Position numbers and translations under genes: made by a program
Shown: piece by piece, positions 21,802-33,495 of the stretch
How positions within the stretch are numbered: position 1 is the first letter of the stretch
Layout of the letters: the number at the start of each line of letters is the position of its first letter
Assembly: GCA_958496175.1 (NCBI GenBank)
Contig: OY292274.1
Coordinates: 64,428,630 to 64,492,629 of the forward strand
Direction of reading: 5' to 3'
Origin: Sisyra terminalis
Lineage: Eukaryota > Arthropoda > Insecta > Neuroptera > Sisyridae
Length of the DNA stretch: 64,000 nucleotides
The notes under the pieces: generated by a model
What the model was told of the DNA's origin: nothing
Seen by the model: the letters and a program-made list of their open reading frames with translations, nothing else
Databases searched by the model: none

Positions 21802-24127
21802 CAGTGGCGTGCACAGTGATTTTAGGCAGGGTAGGCAAAAATTTTCAAAAGCTACTTTAATATAGTTTGTGTCTTTCCCGCTGCTGGACTCAGTAGCGCT
21901 AGTGTCAGGGTGTCTGCACTTCATAGGAAATTGTGGTATAGACAGCAGGGCCAAAAAGCGACATAACGCAATATGATTTTTCATTCAAAGAGAGAGACAC
22001 ATGGTTTTTGACAGGGAATTTGTATTCCCCTGTATTTAGTTGGTCACTTGACTGTTATTTTACTTCATGATTATTGTGGTCTACAATCATTTTATGAATA
22101 CTGCAATACCTCTAGTGATCAAAAATATAACTATTTTTAGCAATTTTTTGACTAATAATGAAATTTCAAATATGAATTGTCTTTGGGTTTTAAAATCTTA
22201 GTGACGACAAACATTTAATGACATTAAACACTGAAGTGCATTAACTAAATTAAATCAAGTCATTAAATTAAATACAACGAATTTTAATGTACATTTACAT
22301 GTACGGTGAAACTTATTATCCAGGTATAGTAAAATTCTTATACTTGGTTTTCTTTTTCATACATTTTTATTTTTATTATTGGTTTTTGGTAACCGTTTTA
22401 ATTATGTGAAGAAAATGTAGTGTTTGCGTTTTGGTGTGCAAAAAACTTAACACCGTCCGCTATCAGAAGATTCGAGGAATAATTTTTACTGGCGACAACA
22501 GTGAATTGGAGCAATTTAAAATTCCAATAATACTGATAATAATTACCATATTTTGAAAATTTACATCAACAATTTTTTGGCGTTATATGTAATAGAAAAA
22601 TATTTGCTTATAAAGATTTTTCTGGTAAGTCAGAATTAATATTCAATTTAATTCAAACATCTCCGTAATGTTTAATAAAACAAAACGACTGCTAAGTTTT
22701 TATTCCTTTTATCGCTATTAAGAATTGTAAAGCCATTTTTTTCCCCTTCACATCATTGATACAATTTTATTTTATTTTATATACCGAGGTTTGCTCTCAA
22801 AAAAAAGAGAAATTGGGAAAACAATATTTTGTAACAGTTAAGTTTTACAATTACTTAATATTAATTACAATTATGTGTTAAATCGAGTCCCAATCTAAAT
22901 TAACTTAATCTTTTAAATTTAACATTGGCTTAAAATTTCTTTATTATTATTTTTAGGTTCATATAGGTAACTATATATAGGTAAAATTTGCGTATATTAT
23001 TTCAAAATTCATATTAGTTATTATGGTAATTATGAATAAATATATTTTTTCAAAAAAAAAATTATGGTTGGCCATGGGTTCTGGCCCTAATTGCCTGTAA
23101 TGTAAATTGTATATTGTCCTTATAATAATAATTTAAATTATTTTTTGGGTCCAAAGTACGTTAGGCTCTAGGTACCAAAAGGGCAAGCGACCAAAGGGTT
23201 ATATAATATTACACGGAGCAAAAGAACTGTGCAAAAGAAAGTTAAAATATTTTTCATATATGAAAAAAAGTGCAATATCAAGTTTATATTAACGAGCAAT
23301 AGGGCCAGATCTCATGGCCCCCCATACTTTTTTTTGAATAAATATTTGCTAATTTTATAAATTTCATATGGATAACTATGGCAATAACAAATAAATATAT
23401 TTGTCCAAAAAAAAAACTGGGTGGTCATGGGTTCTGGCCCTAATTGCCTGTAATGTAAATTGTATATTGTCCTTATAATAATAATTTAATGGATAATTTA
23501 AGTTTTTTTTTTTGGGCTAGCATAATCTGTATACTGTATAGATGATATCCATTAAGACTTTATGTTTATTGATATTTGAAATTCATTACGAAGGTACATA
23601 TGTATTTATTTATTTACTAGTGAATACCCACTTTTTTATGGGGCAAAAATATGATTTAAATTTCAAACTTTGAATCAATTTTTTTAAGTAAAATAAATTT
23701 GTTTCAGCAAGGATTCGACGATTTTTCTAGACAGTCACAATTCATAGCGATAGAAAAGGACAATATCCAGAATTCAACTGTCATCTCTAAACTAACGCCA
23801 TTAAGTAAATATACTTTAGCATGTCTGTAATTAACTTTAATTAAATTTTACAATGTGAAATAATGTTATATTTTGTCAATTTTAATAAATAAAATTTAAT
23901 TTTCAATCAATTTTTCGTTAGTATATTTTAAATATTTCAGGAATAAATTAAATTTGAATTTGGCGCATAAAATTCTAAAATTGGTTAAAAGTAGTTATCG
24001 TTATTATCGGCTATGCTACACTAGCGCCCTCAGTGAATGACGCCTGGAAGATAACCTTTTGGAGGAACACAAAATTAACATTGAGCTAGCCTCCCCTGTT
24101 TTTGTCTATATGTAATGCACGCCACTG
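21802..24127. mobile_element. 2.3-kb hAT-type element (CAGTGGCGTGCA ends)
   Basis: Terminal repeats CAGTGGCGTGCA at the left and TGCACGCCACTG at the right define the element. Flanks CATACGAC and GATTACGAC share TACGAC but are not a clean 8-bp duplication. Subterminal GGCAGGGTAGGCAAAA is typical of hAT ends. The interior is AT-rich, contains a direct repeat of about 140 bp and no recognisable transposase, so it is a deletion derivative or long MITE. Confidence 0.75.
23000..23490 (+). repeat. Two direct repeats of about 140 bp inside the hAT element
   Basis: Copies at about 23000-23142 and 23355-23490 share ATGGGTTCTGGCCCTAATTG then CCTGTAATGTAAATTG and TATTGTCCTTATAATAATAA. The phrases before them (AATAAATATATTT then a run of A) match as well. 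This looks like an internal duplication within the transposon. Confidence 0.75.
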
Positions 24128-26310
24128 GATTACGACACACCTAAACCGTAAATAGACAAAAGACCACTCATATTTCGGAAAATATCAAAACGATAATTTC
24201 GTTATAAATAGATTTGAATGTTTCAACGCACCCGGTTCATTTCCCGTTTCCCATGTTTTGTTGGGGATAATTTTCCGCGATAGACTCCCAAATCCCGGCT
24301 GCACAACCCCACAATCTTAAATCAGGATATACAAAACGATGATTTGACGGGGAAAATTTCAGCCCTTCGTAGCCCTACGTTTGTTTTGGAATTGGTTTTC
24401 AAAGCGAAACTTCGTTAGACGCTTTTAATAAGGGTTGTTGCGTCTGATCACTCCCCTACACATAAATGCTCGTCTTTTGTCGCAGGGGTGCTGATTTGAA
24501 GCTTTTATCCATACAAAAAATCCCTGTCAACCAAATTGATTTCTAATTTCTATTATTTGTTTTAGACTTTAGTCTTTAGGCTTTAGTCTTTAGCCAACGG
24601 CAAAGTTAAGATTTAAAATTTTAAGATAAGTAAATCGGGAATGTTTGTTTTAGGGGTTCAATTTGCGAGCTGGCATTGAATTAATCAGTCGTAAAGGGGA
24701 TGTTTTTTTTTATGGTCTGGGACTTGAAAATCGCACGTCCAATCCAGTTATGTATTTTTATTTAGAAATAAAATTGTTAACTTGTACTGTACAATGATTG
24801 TTTTACAACGAGGTCATAAATAAAGTTTAGAGATATAATAAAAGAGGCAACGTTATATTTTACTATATTACAGAATATGAAGCAAACTTTTTCATTTCCT
24901 CATTGACACTCAACTGCAGAAACTTTGGCTTACAATTTAACACAAAGCATTGAAACAATGATATAGTAGTGTTAATTTAATTTAATAAATTTATAATTAT
25001 TCCAAGTGCAATGAAACATCATATTATAATCAAAAACGAAAATGCAATAATGAACACGAAATTGTATGAATAATGAATGTTGAAAGAAAATCAAACGGAA
25101 CCATTAAAGCTGAGCGGAACTATTTAAGAAAACATTAGATGGTTGGTTCAACAATGACAATGCACATCTCTGACAAAGTTCTATATTTCCGCCAACTATT
25201 CCCCTCAACTTTACATATATAAATGCATCATTTATAGTGCCAGATATCCCATATCCAATTCCAAACCAAAACTTTAATCAATTAAATATTCACCAAGAGT
25301 ATGCTGATCCTAAGCACTTATACGAAAAATCCTAAGCACTACCTTGGAAAAAGAGTAGAACTACGTGCACCACCACCAACATCCCCTGTTTTAAGCCACC
25401 ACATTCAATTTGAATAATATAATTGGGCCAAAAAAACCGCAGACTCATTTGTATGTAATGGCTTGTCTCCTCATTAAAATTTATCATGCTCATCTTTCGT
25501 TTTTATTTTCATTTTTTATTGGGAAATAAATTCAATAAAACACACCGCACACAAATTGATTATATTCCCGTAGTTTTGGAAATAAAAAAAAAGCTCAAAT
25601 TACCCCCGCGATATTTTAACTTGAGAAAGTGCTTCGTCAACAAGTTTGATGAAATAAAATTTATGGTCTTGCAGAAAAAAAAACCGAAGAAAACTAGTCG
25701 GTGTGTTGAAGAAAGATAGGCAAACTTTGACGGATTTGTAGAGGATTTCTTGTATAAATGTTGAAAAATAACCAGACATGGGTTTTTAATAGATGAAGAA
25801 AAGAACCTACGTTTATTTACAGGATAATTCTATAGAATAATTCTAATGCCTTAATTTTTGCTTGTTATTTTAAGGATGTTAAGGAGATACAAACGAAGAA
25901 AAACGTACAAAAAAATTTGTGAATAATTATATCTATAAAACTGTATATAGATCGAGGGAAAATCGGAAATGTTACCAAAGATTTGAAACGAAAAATATAA
26001 AAAATAAATGAACCAACTTTTGGGACTTAATAGTCTTGATTGTAACTTAACAAATTAAAATATTATTAAAAATAAGTTTAGTCTGTTCGATCAACGAATC
26101 TTTATGAGATTACGTGATAAATCATATTACTTTTAAATTGCCATAACTGTATAACGACCTAGTAAATCGCTTTAAAATTATAACAGGTGGTTTAGTATTA
26201 AATAAGAAGTATTTTACTAAATTTTTAGTTATGTGGTACCATTTAAACATACTTCTATTATATCCTTAAATAAGTTGTATATTTTATAAGATAGTTTGGC
26301 ATTGTCTAAT
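24128..26310. other. Unannotated stretch
   Basis: Mostly AT-rich. A degenerate CTTTAG(T/G) microsatellite lies at 24562-24595. The 77-codon frame at 25486-25719 is lysine-rich without domain signature. No gene supported. Confidence 0.5.
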
Positions 26311-26358
26311 GGCTAAAATACGCTAAAGTTTGTCAACTCGTGCTTTGTCTCTTCAAAT

Positions 26359-27020
26359 CAGTGGCGTAGCTACCTCGGGGCTAGGCGGAGCAGTGCCCCG
26401 GGGCTCTCGAGCTCAGGGGGCCCTCGAATCCTTACCAGAAATCTCGATCGAACAAAAATTTTGAAAATTTCTCCCATTTTAAAAATAAATATGACAGGTT
26501 GCAACCCCACTTTAATCATGATAACTCAGTTGGGAGAAGTTCCAAAGTTATCCCTTAGCAAATTAAAAATAAATAAAAAATTATTTAAGAAATAATATGG
26601 GCCAAACTCGACTCCAATAGTTATCGCTAATAGCGATTGAAAACAAAACCGCATCAAGCCTGGATTTAAACGAAGTCGTTGATACTTTTGCGAAAACTAA
26701 AGCCTAGGAAAAAATTGTAAATATAATTGTTATTTAGTCAGTTGGTAGGCCCGACCTTTATATAATAAACCCTTGAATCTTCTCTATATCGTTTTATTAG
26801 CCAAACCTACACCAAGTATTAATTGTAATTAATGTTGTAACTGTTTAATATTATTATTAGCTGCCCTGCAATGCACAAAAAAGAGCTTAAGTAGCTTAAC
26901 ATTTTTAAAGTATTTGTATATTTCATATTTTCATTTGACAAAACCTAATCAGTTTACATAGCAGTGGGGTCCCAATTTTTCATTTGTCCCAAAGTCCTTG
27001 GTTACCTAGCTACGCCACTG
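26359..27020. mobile_element. 662-bp hAT MITE, TSD CTTCAAAT
   Basis: Starts CAGTGGCGTAGCTACCTCGG and ends ...CCTAGCTACGCCACTG, flanked by a perfect 8-bp duplication CTTCAAAT (26351-26358 and 27021-27028). CAGTGGCGTAGCTA is a recurrent hAT end. A related but disrupted copy occupies 45483-45657 plus 46804-47069. No coding sequence remains. An empty-site relative at 12085-12180 supports the insertion boundaries. Confidence 0.92.
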
Positions 27021-27647
27021 CTTCAAATGTTCATTTTTGGAAAAAAAAATCATAAACATTTTCATTTATAGGAAGTTCTCGATATATTTGATTAAGAACT
27101 CACTGGCTTAGATTAAAGATTTAATTAAAATTATCATTTTGTAAATTCAAAGTAGATCGAAAAAAATTTGGATCTTTTTTATTTTGATTATTTAATATGG
27201 CTAAAAAGCTATTCGATTTCGCACATGTGGACGTTGTACATACAAAATTGTTGGAAATAGATGGAAAACGTGGAAATAAAACCGAATATTCTATTTATTC
27301 TTAATAACAATAATTGATTTTCTAATTGTTTTAAATACCGAAGAAAAATTAACTTGGAAGATTTCATATTTTAATTGATAAAGAAATTTATGACAAAAAA
27401 TTGCTCCCTTAATGCTTTTCAACAGAATTTATAATTGTTCCAAGTCACAATCATTGATTCAAAAAAAATATTTTCAAAAAGTTTGATATTTGAAAAACAA
27501 ACCAAAATTATAATTAGCCTATTGGTATCAGTACTACATAAACTTTTATATGAATTTAGGAAAATGGTGTTATTACAAATGATGTAATTAAATATTTGAG
27601 TCGATGAAATTTGGAAAGTGTTGTCCTTATACGATGTATATATATAT
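27021..27647 (+). repeat. Repeat family hosting the hAT insertion
   Basis: Continues the repeat interrupted at 26358. The part 27190-27550 (AAAAGCTATTCGATTTC, GGACGTTGTACATA, AATAACAATAATTG, AAATACCGAAGAAAA) recurs in the same orientation at 46225-46570, and 27602-27640 (TCGATGAAATTTGGAAAGTG, TTGTCCTTATACGATG) recurs inverted at 46103-46145. It is a dispersed repeat of unknown class without recognisable coding. Confidence 0.6.
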
Positions 27648-28475
27648 TAGGGCTCAATGTTTTCAAATTGATAAAAAAAAATCCCTGAAAATTCGAGCTC
27701 ATAATATTATCTTTAAAATAGTCCGTTTTCCAACTTAAGTTTCTTATGGAAATAACGAGTGAAAAATTTAAATTGTTCTTTAGAATTTCATAACTCAGCG
27801 ACAAATAAAGCTAAAGTAATCAATTACATCATGTTTGTTGTAAATTTAACGCTTTACAAAAAAGAACTCTTATAATTTTCGGCTAAATCTATTGGCTTAA
27901 GAGTTATTCAATTATTGTCAACCATAATAATTACGTAAGTTTCATTTTCTTACGATGCATTTTTTCTGCAGAACATTTGCAAAACGACTATTCTTTTATT
28001 TCAAATTCAGCATAAGAGATAACTACAAAACTTCAATTTTTTCCACAAGAATGGTATCTCTTTCTAACACCTTTGATATCGCTATCAACTTGTCTTTTAT
28101 GAATATATTGTTTCCTACACTGGCTTATCCATAAACTGTCATTACTGTTCTATCCTTTTTATAAGGATATCATGCAAATAAGTAACCGGAGGTTTGTTTT
28201 GGTTGAAATTACAGTTTTGATTTATCTTACAGATAAAATTTTATTTAATAGATAATTATCATGGAGATAAAACCTACCTATACTGATGTGAAAATACAGG
28301 GCCTTAATCTAATAGATTTAGCGAAAAATCATAAGAGCTCTTTATCATAAGCAGACTATCTTAAAGTTAATATTAAGAGCTCAAATTTTCAGGGATTTAC
28401 TTTTTATAAATTTGAAATCATTTGAGTCCCTGGGACCAAAGAAATTCAAAAACATCCCTATTAAGGGCCACCCTA
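27648..28475. mobile_element. 828-bp foldback element with TAGGG ends
   Basis: Starts TAGGGCTCAATG and ends ...GGGCCACCCTA. Inverted arms share AAATCCCTGAAAATT, CGAGCTCATAATATTA (left) with TAATATTAAGAGCTCAAATT (right). It is of the same type as 15451-16245, which also has CCCTGAAAG/TTTGAGCTC-like motifs and TAGG/CCTA ends. The flank is a TA microsatellite, so no target duplication can be called. Confidence 0.6.
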
Positions 28476-30539
28476 ATGTTTATATATAGTTTATTTTATG
28501 CTGAACCTACTGGTTTTTGAATGATTCTGATATCTTTAGAAAAAGCATGACAATTAAATTTTCTTTTCCCACCTGCCATTTTAAAGTGGCTGCTAGGAAA
28601 AAGCTTTAGCTTTGTTTTCAAATACCTTTTTATGACTATCTTCCTATAGGAACTTGGAATTAAAGAATCAGTTTAATTAAAAGTGATGAGCAATAATACG
28701 TGAGTAATTTTAAAAGGAATGATTTTTATACAAAAATATGGTTTGTTTTATGAAGAAAAATGGCGAAAATGGGGTTTATTGGTTGATCAATGTTATAAAT
28801 TTCCACAAAATGAAATCGGTGCAAACAAAAATGTCGCCTGTCAAGGCATTTCAGCTTGCGGAAAACAGAACACTCATTCAATATGAGTCGAAGCAAATGC
28901 GAATTTTTCCGTTTTCCGTATAAACAAGCGAAAGTAAATAAAAGCACGCGACCGACGTTGCTTCAGCCAGCGGCTATGTCAAGTATTTTCAAGCTCCTCT
29001 TGAAAATTCTTCGGGTGGCTTGTAATATTACAACTTGTGTGCATATAGAGGACAGGCATTCGGTTTTACACGGTCGAATAAATCTTTCGGTGGACAAGTT
29101 CCTTCAATAACTTCGACAAAGCTCCGTCGCAAAAATGAACTTAATTTCCATGAATGTCCAGAAATGAAGGATTGGTACAAGTCGCTTGTTTTTAACGTAG
29201 TACATGTCCAGACGCCGAATATAATTATTCATGTTGGAAAGGCAAAATTTAAAACTATCTACACAACTTGAGCGATAAAATACATCCGGCTCGTTAAAAT
29301 TTCGACTATAGTATATCCTCTCCACCAAAACACTCGACTGGCAGAAAAAGTAATTCAGAACCATTGAATTTATTACGAGCCCATAAAAATATGAGATACC
29401 GTACAATTTAATAAGTCGAATGAGATTGGCTGGAAATGATCCGCAAGTTTTAAATGGATGATGGTCGTTTCAGATTTTATTCCGGAGGCAATTCACTAAT
29501 CAAATCGTTGAATTTTTCAGTGCTTTTTCCATTTAAATATGAATTATTATCTCTTAGATGTGAAAATTAATTTCTCAAGAATTTCACTTGAGTGCTTATA
29601 CCACATATTGAGCGCCACGTGAAGCTTTCCGTTTAGACTTTCGACAATCAAAAGTTTCACTTTTAAATCTCTTAACAGGAAAGGCAATTAGTTAGAAAGT
29701 TCATGATTTATTAAACGGTGAGTGACAGATACAATTACATTTGTATATTGGATAATCTATGTAGATCACTTTTCAGAAAAGTTTATTCATGGAAAGTTGA
29801 AAATTTTTTTTTGTTCAATCAATATACTAACTTAACTTGTAAAAAGTATCACCAATTTGTGGTAAAACGACTTTCAAAAGGATTTTTTTTTCATTTTTTT
29901 TCAAAATTTATTATCACTTTTGGGAACTATGTTTATTATATTTGCTCAATTTTCAACTGGTGTTGTTAAGTATGACCTAATGAATACAATGGCAGGATGC
30001 TAAAACACAGCTGAAACATTAAGTAAAATAACAATCATATTACAGTTTCATTAGGCCTGAAACATGTTTAAACACACCTGTTTACACGGTTATGAGTTTT
30101 GCCATCCTTATAGTGTTGATATTAACTTTCAGCTGTTAAGAAAATTAGAAAATAATCTTATTATTAGCGTTAAAGTAATTTTAATTTTCTGTATCGCAAA
30201 ATAGGAGTTTTCAGTTTTGAAATATTTTTTTTTTTGTTATCTTGATAGTTTTTTTTAATTATGAATTTCGTATTGTTGTCGCTGCACGAGTTGCTATCTC
30301 AAAAGCACAAAATGAAGTTAACCGAAAGATAAGATTAACGCTTATATGAAAATGAACCATCATCCACAGTTTTACATGTATTAGGTAGGCAATACTTATG
30401 AAGAATTTTCTGTCATTTTTCATTGACTATTGAGGATATTGAGTGATCCACTTATGATGAGTTGATAGGTTAACTCCATAAATCTATTAAAGTAAGTTGT
30501 ATTGATAATATTCAACCATGAAATTATATTATATAATAT
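28476..30539. other. Unannotated stretch with a more complex core
   Basis: The interval 28840-29300 is less AT-rich and has several overlapping short frames on both strands (28738-28923, 28856-29110, 29035-29271 plus; 29104-29406 minus), none with a domain, start context or splice pattern I trust. It could be conserved non-coding sequence. The rest is plain AT-rich DNA. Confidence 0.4.
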
Positions 30540-30647
30540 TGTAACAGAAAAGGAAGAAGTCTATCTTTCTCTTTGTGCCATACCGGCACGCGATTGGCTG
30601 AGTGACTTCTTTCTCTCTCCCACCAATGTGAATGCACATATAGATTG

Positions 30648-30660
30648 TTCTAGAAACGTC
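30648..30660. promoter_or_regulatory. Heat-shock-like element 1 in the LTR
   Basis: TTCTAGAAACGTC: alternating TTC-GAA-(G)TC units at 5-bp spacing, the pattern bound by heat shock factor, with one mismatch in the third unit. It lies about 70 bp upstream of the TATA box. Confidence 0.5.
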
Positions 30661-30697
30661 TAGTAAGTGATAGAACATTAGCGAACATTGGAGTACA

Positions 30698-30710
30698 TTC
30701 TAGAATGTTG
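30698..30710. promoter_or_regulatory. Heat-shock-like element 2 in the LTR
   Basis: TTCTAGAATGTTG: TTC-GAA-TT(G) units in the same alternating arrangement, 50 bp from element 1 and about 11 bp upstream of the TATA box. Confidence 0.5.
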
Positions 30711-30997
30711 GGTTGCGAGTATATAAGGGACTCAGTTCAAGCCAACAGAGAGAGTTCTGTACGGAAGTTCAGATTTGAATTTCCGTTACAACAAAGCGAT
30801 TTATATTGTGATTTCGATTTAAAAGTGATTATTGTCATTTAAGTGATTGTTTTGACAAGTGTAATTGTGCAATAAAAAGTGTATACAAGTGTAATAAAAA
30901 AGTGATTGTTAAGTGTGAAAGTGATTATTTATTTCCGAAAGAAATTAAAAGAACGAATAAACGCCATCTCAATACAGTTTTGAGACGTAATGTTACA

Positions 30998-31531
30998 ATA
31001 TAAAACAATAATATATTAATATAATGGAGACTTAACTTAAAAGTTGGTTCACTTTTGGTTAAAGGGTTACTAGAAAATCCGTTTTTTCATAAAATTTCGT
31101 TAGAACTTAATCTTCAAGTTAATCTAGGAATATTTAACCAATATATGAGGTATGGGTTAACTGACAATTCAATGGGGACTTAGGATAGTTAAGTTCCTTA
31201 CGTAATTTGGAGCGCTAAGTATATTTAATATAGTTTTAGATTGACAATAATTAATAATTTTATTATTAAAGGTTTGATATTTTACTTTTACCTCATGGTT
31301 GAAAGCCAAATGTCCAGATAGGTTTGACTATTTTTTTGTAATTTACTAATTTAGTAGACGGACTAAAAGGTTAGTGAAAGATAAAAAAAAAAGAAATTTT
31401 GTTCTTAACATTAAATCCTGTCATTATACTGCACCAAAATTCGATCGTCAAAGGTTAAACATTCGACTTTAAAAAAGAACTTTATTATTTTTGCTTAAAA
31501 TTTTAAATAAGAAATATTCAAATATTCCACC
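30998..31531. other. AT-rich unannotated stretch
   Basis: No gene, repeat family or structural signal recognised. Confidence 0.5.
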
Positions 31532-31543
31532 AATATTCCAATT

Positions 31544-31580
31544 AGCTACGTTTCGTTACGTATCGTAACTTCTTCAGGCT
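31544..31580 (-). ncRNA. Hammerhead-like core, family A (left arm)
   Basis: Minus strand: AGC, CTGAAGA, extra A, GTTAC-GATAC-GTAAC, GAA, ACGT, A, GCT. Stem I AGC/GCT pairs; stem III ACGT is self-complementary. Confidence 0.55.
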
Positions 31581-31692
31581 TTTTGAATCTCAAAAAAATA
31601 TAATATTTTCAATTTTAATTTAATAAATTTCAATAAATTCAATAATTTATTGTATTAAAATTGAAAATATTATATTTTTTTAAGATTCAAAA

Positions 31693-31729
31693 AGCCTGAA
31701 GAAGTTACGATATGTAACGAAACGTAGCT
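31693..31729 (+). ncRNA. Hammerhead-like core, family A (right arm)
   Basis: Plus strand: AGC (31693-31695), CTGAAGA (31696-31702), extra A, stem II GTTAC/GTAAC with loop GATAT, GAA (31719-31721), ACGT (31722-31725), cleavable A31726, GCT (31727-31729) pairing with AGC. Loop sequence differs from the left arm by one base, so the arms are nearly but not fully identical. Confidence 0.55.
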
Positions 31730-31793
31730 AATTTGAATATTAAAAATATATTAAATTAAAAAAAACCGATCTTAAACAATTTGAATTGTCTTC

Positions 31794-33049
31794 TTATTTA
31801 ATAAAAGTTAAGATCTGAATTTTAGCATCTATTATGAGATTTTAAACTAATTATAAAAGTTCCAAAAAGCTTATCAAATTAGCTAAATTGAAAACCATGT
31901 TAATGATTACAAGTAGTTATACTTCATACCACTTAAGACTTTTACCACAAATTATGAATTGTGAATTATGAAATTTAAAATTGATTTTTCCGAAGAAATC
32001 TTTAGGGGGGCGGCACATTAAGCCTTTGCACACGGGCGGCCAAGACGTTATGATCGACCCTGTAAGTAGAACGATTAGAAGAGAAGTAAAAGATAAAAGA
32101 TAGAAGGACAAAAGAATAAAAAAAAATATGTTTCTTATTAATCTTTTGCCTTTTTTTCTCAGAACTATGATTTCCAAAAAATGATAGTATACGTAGTTTC
32201 AAAGCCCTGAAGTTGCAAACTAAAAACTTTATGAAAAGTACAAATACAAAAATGTTTAAATTATTTAAGAATTTTTTTTTGTTCTTTCCAAAGGACACGA
32301 AACGAGGGCACTAGTTATATGAAAGGGTTATTCATTAACTCATATTAGGCGTTAAACATCTTAAACTTATATATTTTTTTTGAAATTCAAGTTATGAAAC
32401 GAAAGACCTAAATATCGACCAAACTTTTTCGTAACTAGTCCGAAAAATAGTCCAAAAAAAGTTCTTAAATTGAAATCAAAATTTTGTATTAAGAATAGGA
32501 AAGTTTCTGAAACAATGGGTTGAAAATATTTGGAAAATTGTCGGTCTACTATGAAACCAGGCAACTGAAGAAAAAGAGATGCGGAAGATACAAGAAGAAT
32601 CCTTCGTTCGGAAGTGGATGAGAAGAAATTGAAAAACCAGATTCTTAGGGATTTTTTCTGGATGTGTGCTAGATACCAGGTATTTAGTCATCTTCCAGCA
32701 GCGTCATGATTTTAGGAATCCGTATCATCAATTCAAGAATTCTTAGGCCCATTTCGGACGGAGAATAATCAATTTTTAATTAAAACCACAAGTTTTGGTT
32801 CTTTTCCAAAAGTTTTTGTTGATTTATATTTATCTTGATGGCTTTGCAAGCCGTTCTCTATTTCATTCCTCTTGCACATGGCGTTTGAACTTTTACCAGG
32901 ATCTAAATATAACTGGGATCCCTAAAGTTTGGTTGTATTTTTGATTTCCAGTTTGGTGTTTTTATCCCTCTTGTTTATCGGAGATTCTTTGTTGATATGG
33001 AACCCAGGCAATGATTATGATATTTTGTTTAATTAGTCATATTTTTGAA
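31794..33049. other. Unannotated stretch with a possible hAT end
   Basis: At 32007-32061 the sequence GGGGGGCGGCACATTAAGCC ending GATCGACCCTG (CAGGGTCGATC read inwards) looks like an isolated hAT-type right end. The remaining frames (31917-32691 minus) are phenylalanine-rich translations of A-rich DNA and not genes. Confidence 0.4.
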
Positions 33050-33208
33050 TCAAATTCAGGATTTTTTCTGGAGGGGGAAACACAATATCATCTTTGCAAG
33101 AGCATGAAAGAGATCACGAAAAAATTTCGCAATTCCAGCCAGAAATAGACTAAAGTTTCACTAATGTTCTTTCTGTTATTTTATTCATATATTTCATATT
33201 TTTGAGTC
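33050..33208 (+). repeat. Partial duplicate of the adjacent hAT MITE
   Basis: TTCAGGATTTTTTCTGGAGG through TTTATTCATATATTT repeats the first 150 bp or so of the element at 33217, without its terminal repeat. The copies share AGAGCATGAAAG and GATCACGAAAAA. It is a partial tandem duplication or an older insertion of the same family. Confidence 0.75.
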
Positions 33209-33216
33209 GTTGTTTT

Positions 33217-33487
33217 CAAGGGCGGATTCAGGATTTTTTCTGGAGGGGGGGTACAATATCATCTTTGCAAGAGCATGAAAGGGATCACGAAAAAAAATTC
33301 GCAATTCCAGCCAGAAACAGACTAAAGTTTTACTTATGTTCTTTCTGTTACTTTATTCATATATTTTCACAACTTTAATAATTTGATTTGCTTCTAAGTA
33401 TGTACTGTTATGGAATCTCCACAGTACACAAAAATACCCTGGGGGCACGTGCCCCTGTGCCCATCCCCCCCCCCAAACCGGCCCTTG
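33217..33487. mobile_element. 271-bp hAT MITE (CAAGGGC ends)
   Basis: Starts CAAGGGCGGATTCAGG and ends CCAAACCGGCCCTTG. Flanks GTTGTTTT (33209-33216) and TTTGTTTT (33488-33495) match at 7 of 8 positions, as an aged 8-bp duplication. A G-rich left and C-rich right subterminal block flank an AT-rich body. A further copy begins at the right edge of the window (63946 onward, minus). Confidence 0.75.
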
Positions 33488-33495
33488 TTTGTTTT

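Larger units (their letters stand above)
30540..30997 (+). mobile_element. Solo LTR, Gypsy-type, TSD ATAT
   Basis: Begins TGTAACAG and ends TGTTACA (TG...CA), with ATAT on both sides (30536-30539 and 30998-31001). The 4-bp duplication suits Ty3/Gypsy elements, although it lies in AT-rich DNA. Internal order fits an LTR: heat-shock-like elements, TATA box (ATATAAGG at 30721-30728), start region GTTCAG, an AATAAA signal at about 30872 and further AATAAA-type strings. No internal region or second LTR follows, so it arose by recombination between LTRs. Confidence 0.8.
31532..31793 (-). mobile_element. Hammerhead palindrome, family A, copy 1
   Basis: Inverted repeat 31532-31741 (AATATTC...GAATATT) with a short AT spacer, followed on the plus strand by a unique tail whose complement starts GAAGACAATT and reads on to TTGTTTAAGATCG. 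The same tail begins copy 2 at 48215, so the tail belongs to the element and gives it minus orientation. Both arms carry intact hammerhead-like cores on opposite strands. No target duplication is clear. Confidence 0.65.

Noticed and set aside
21597..21984. 87- and 121-codon frames on opposite strands
   Set aside because: Both run through a TA microsatellite and the left end of a hAT element.
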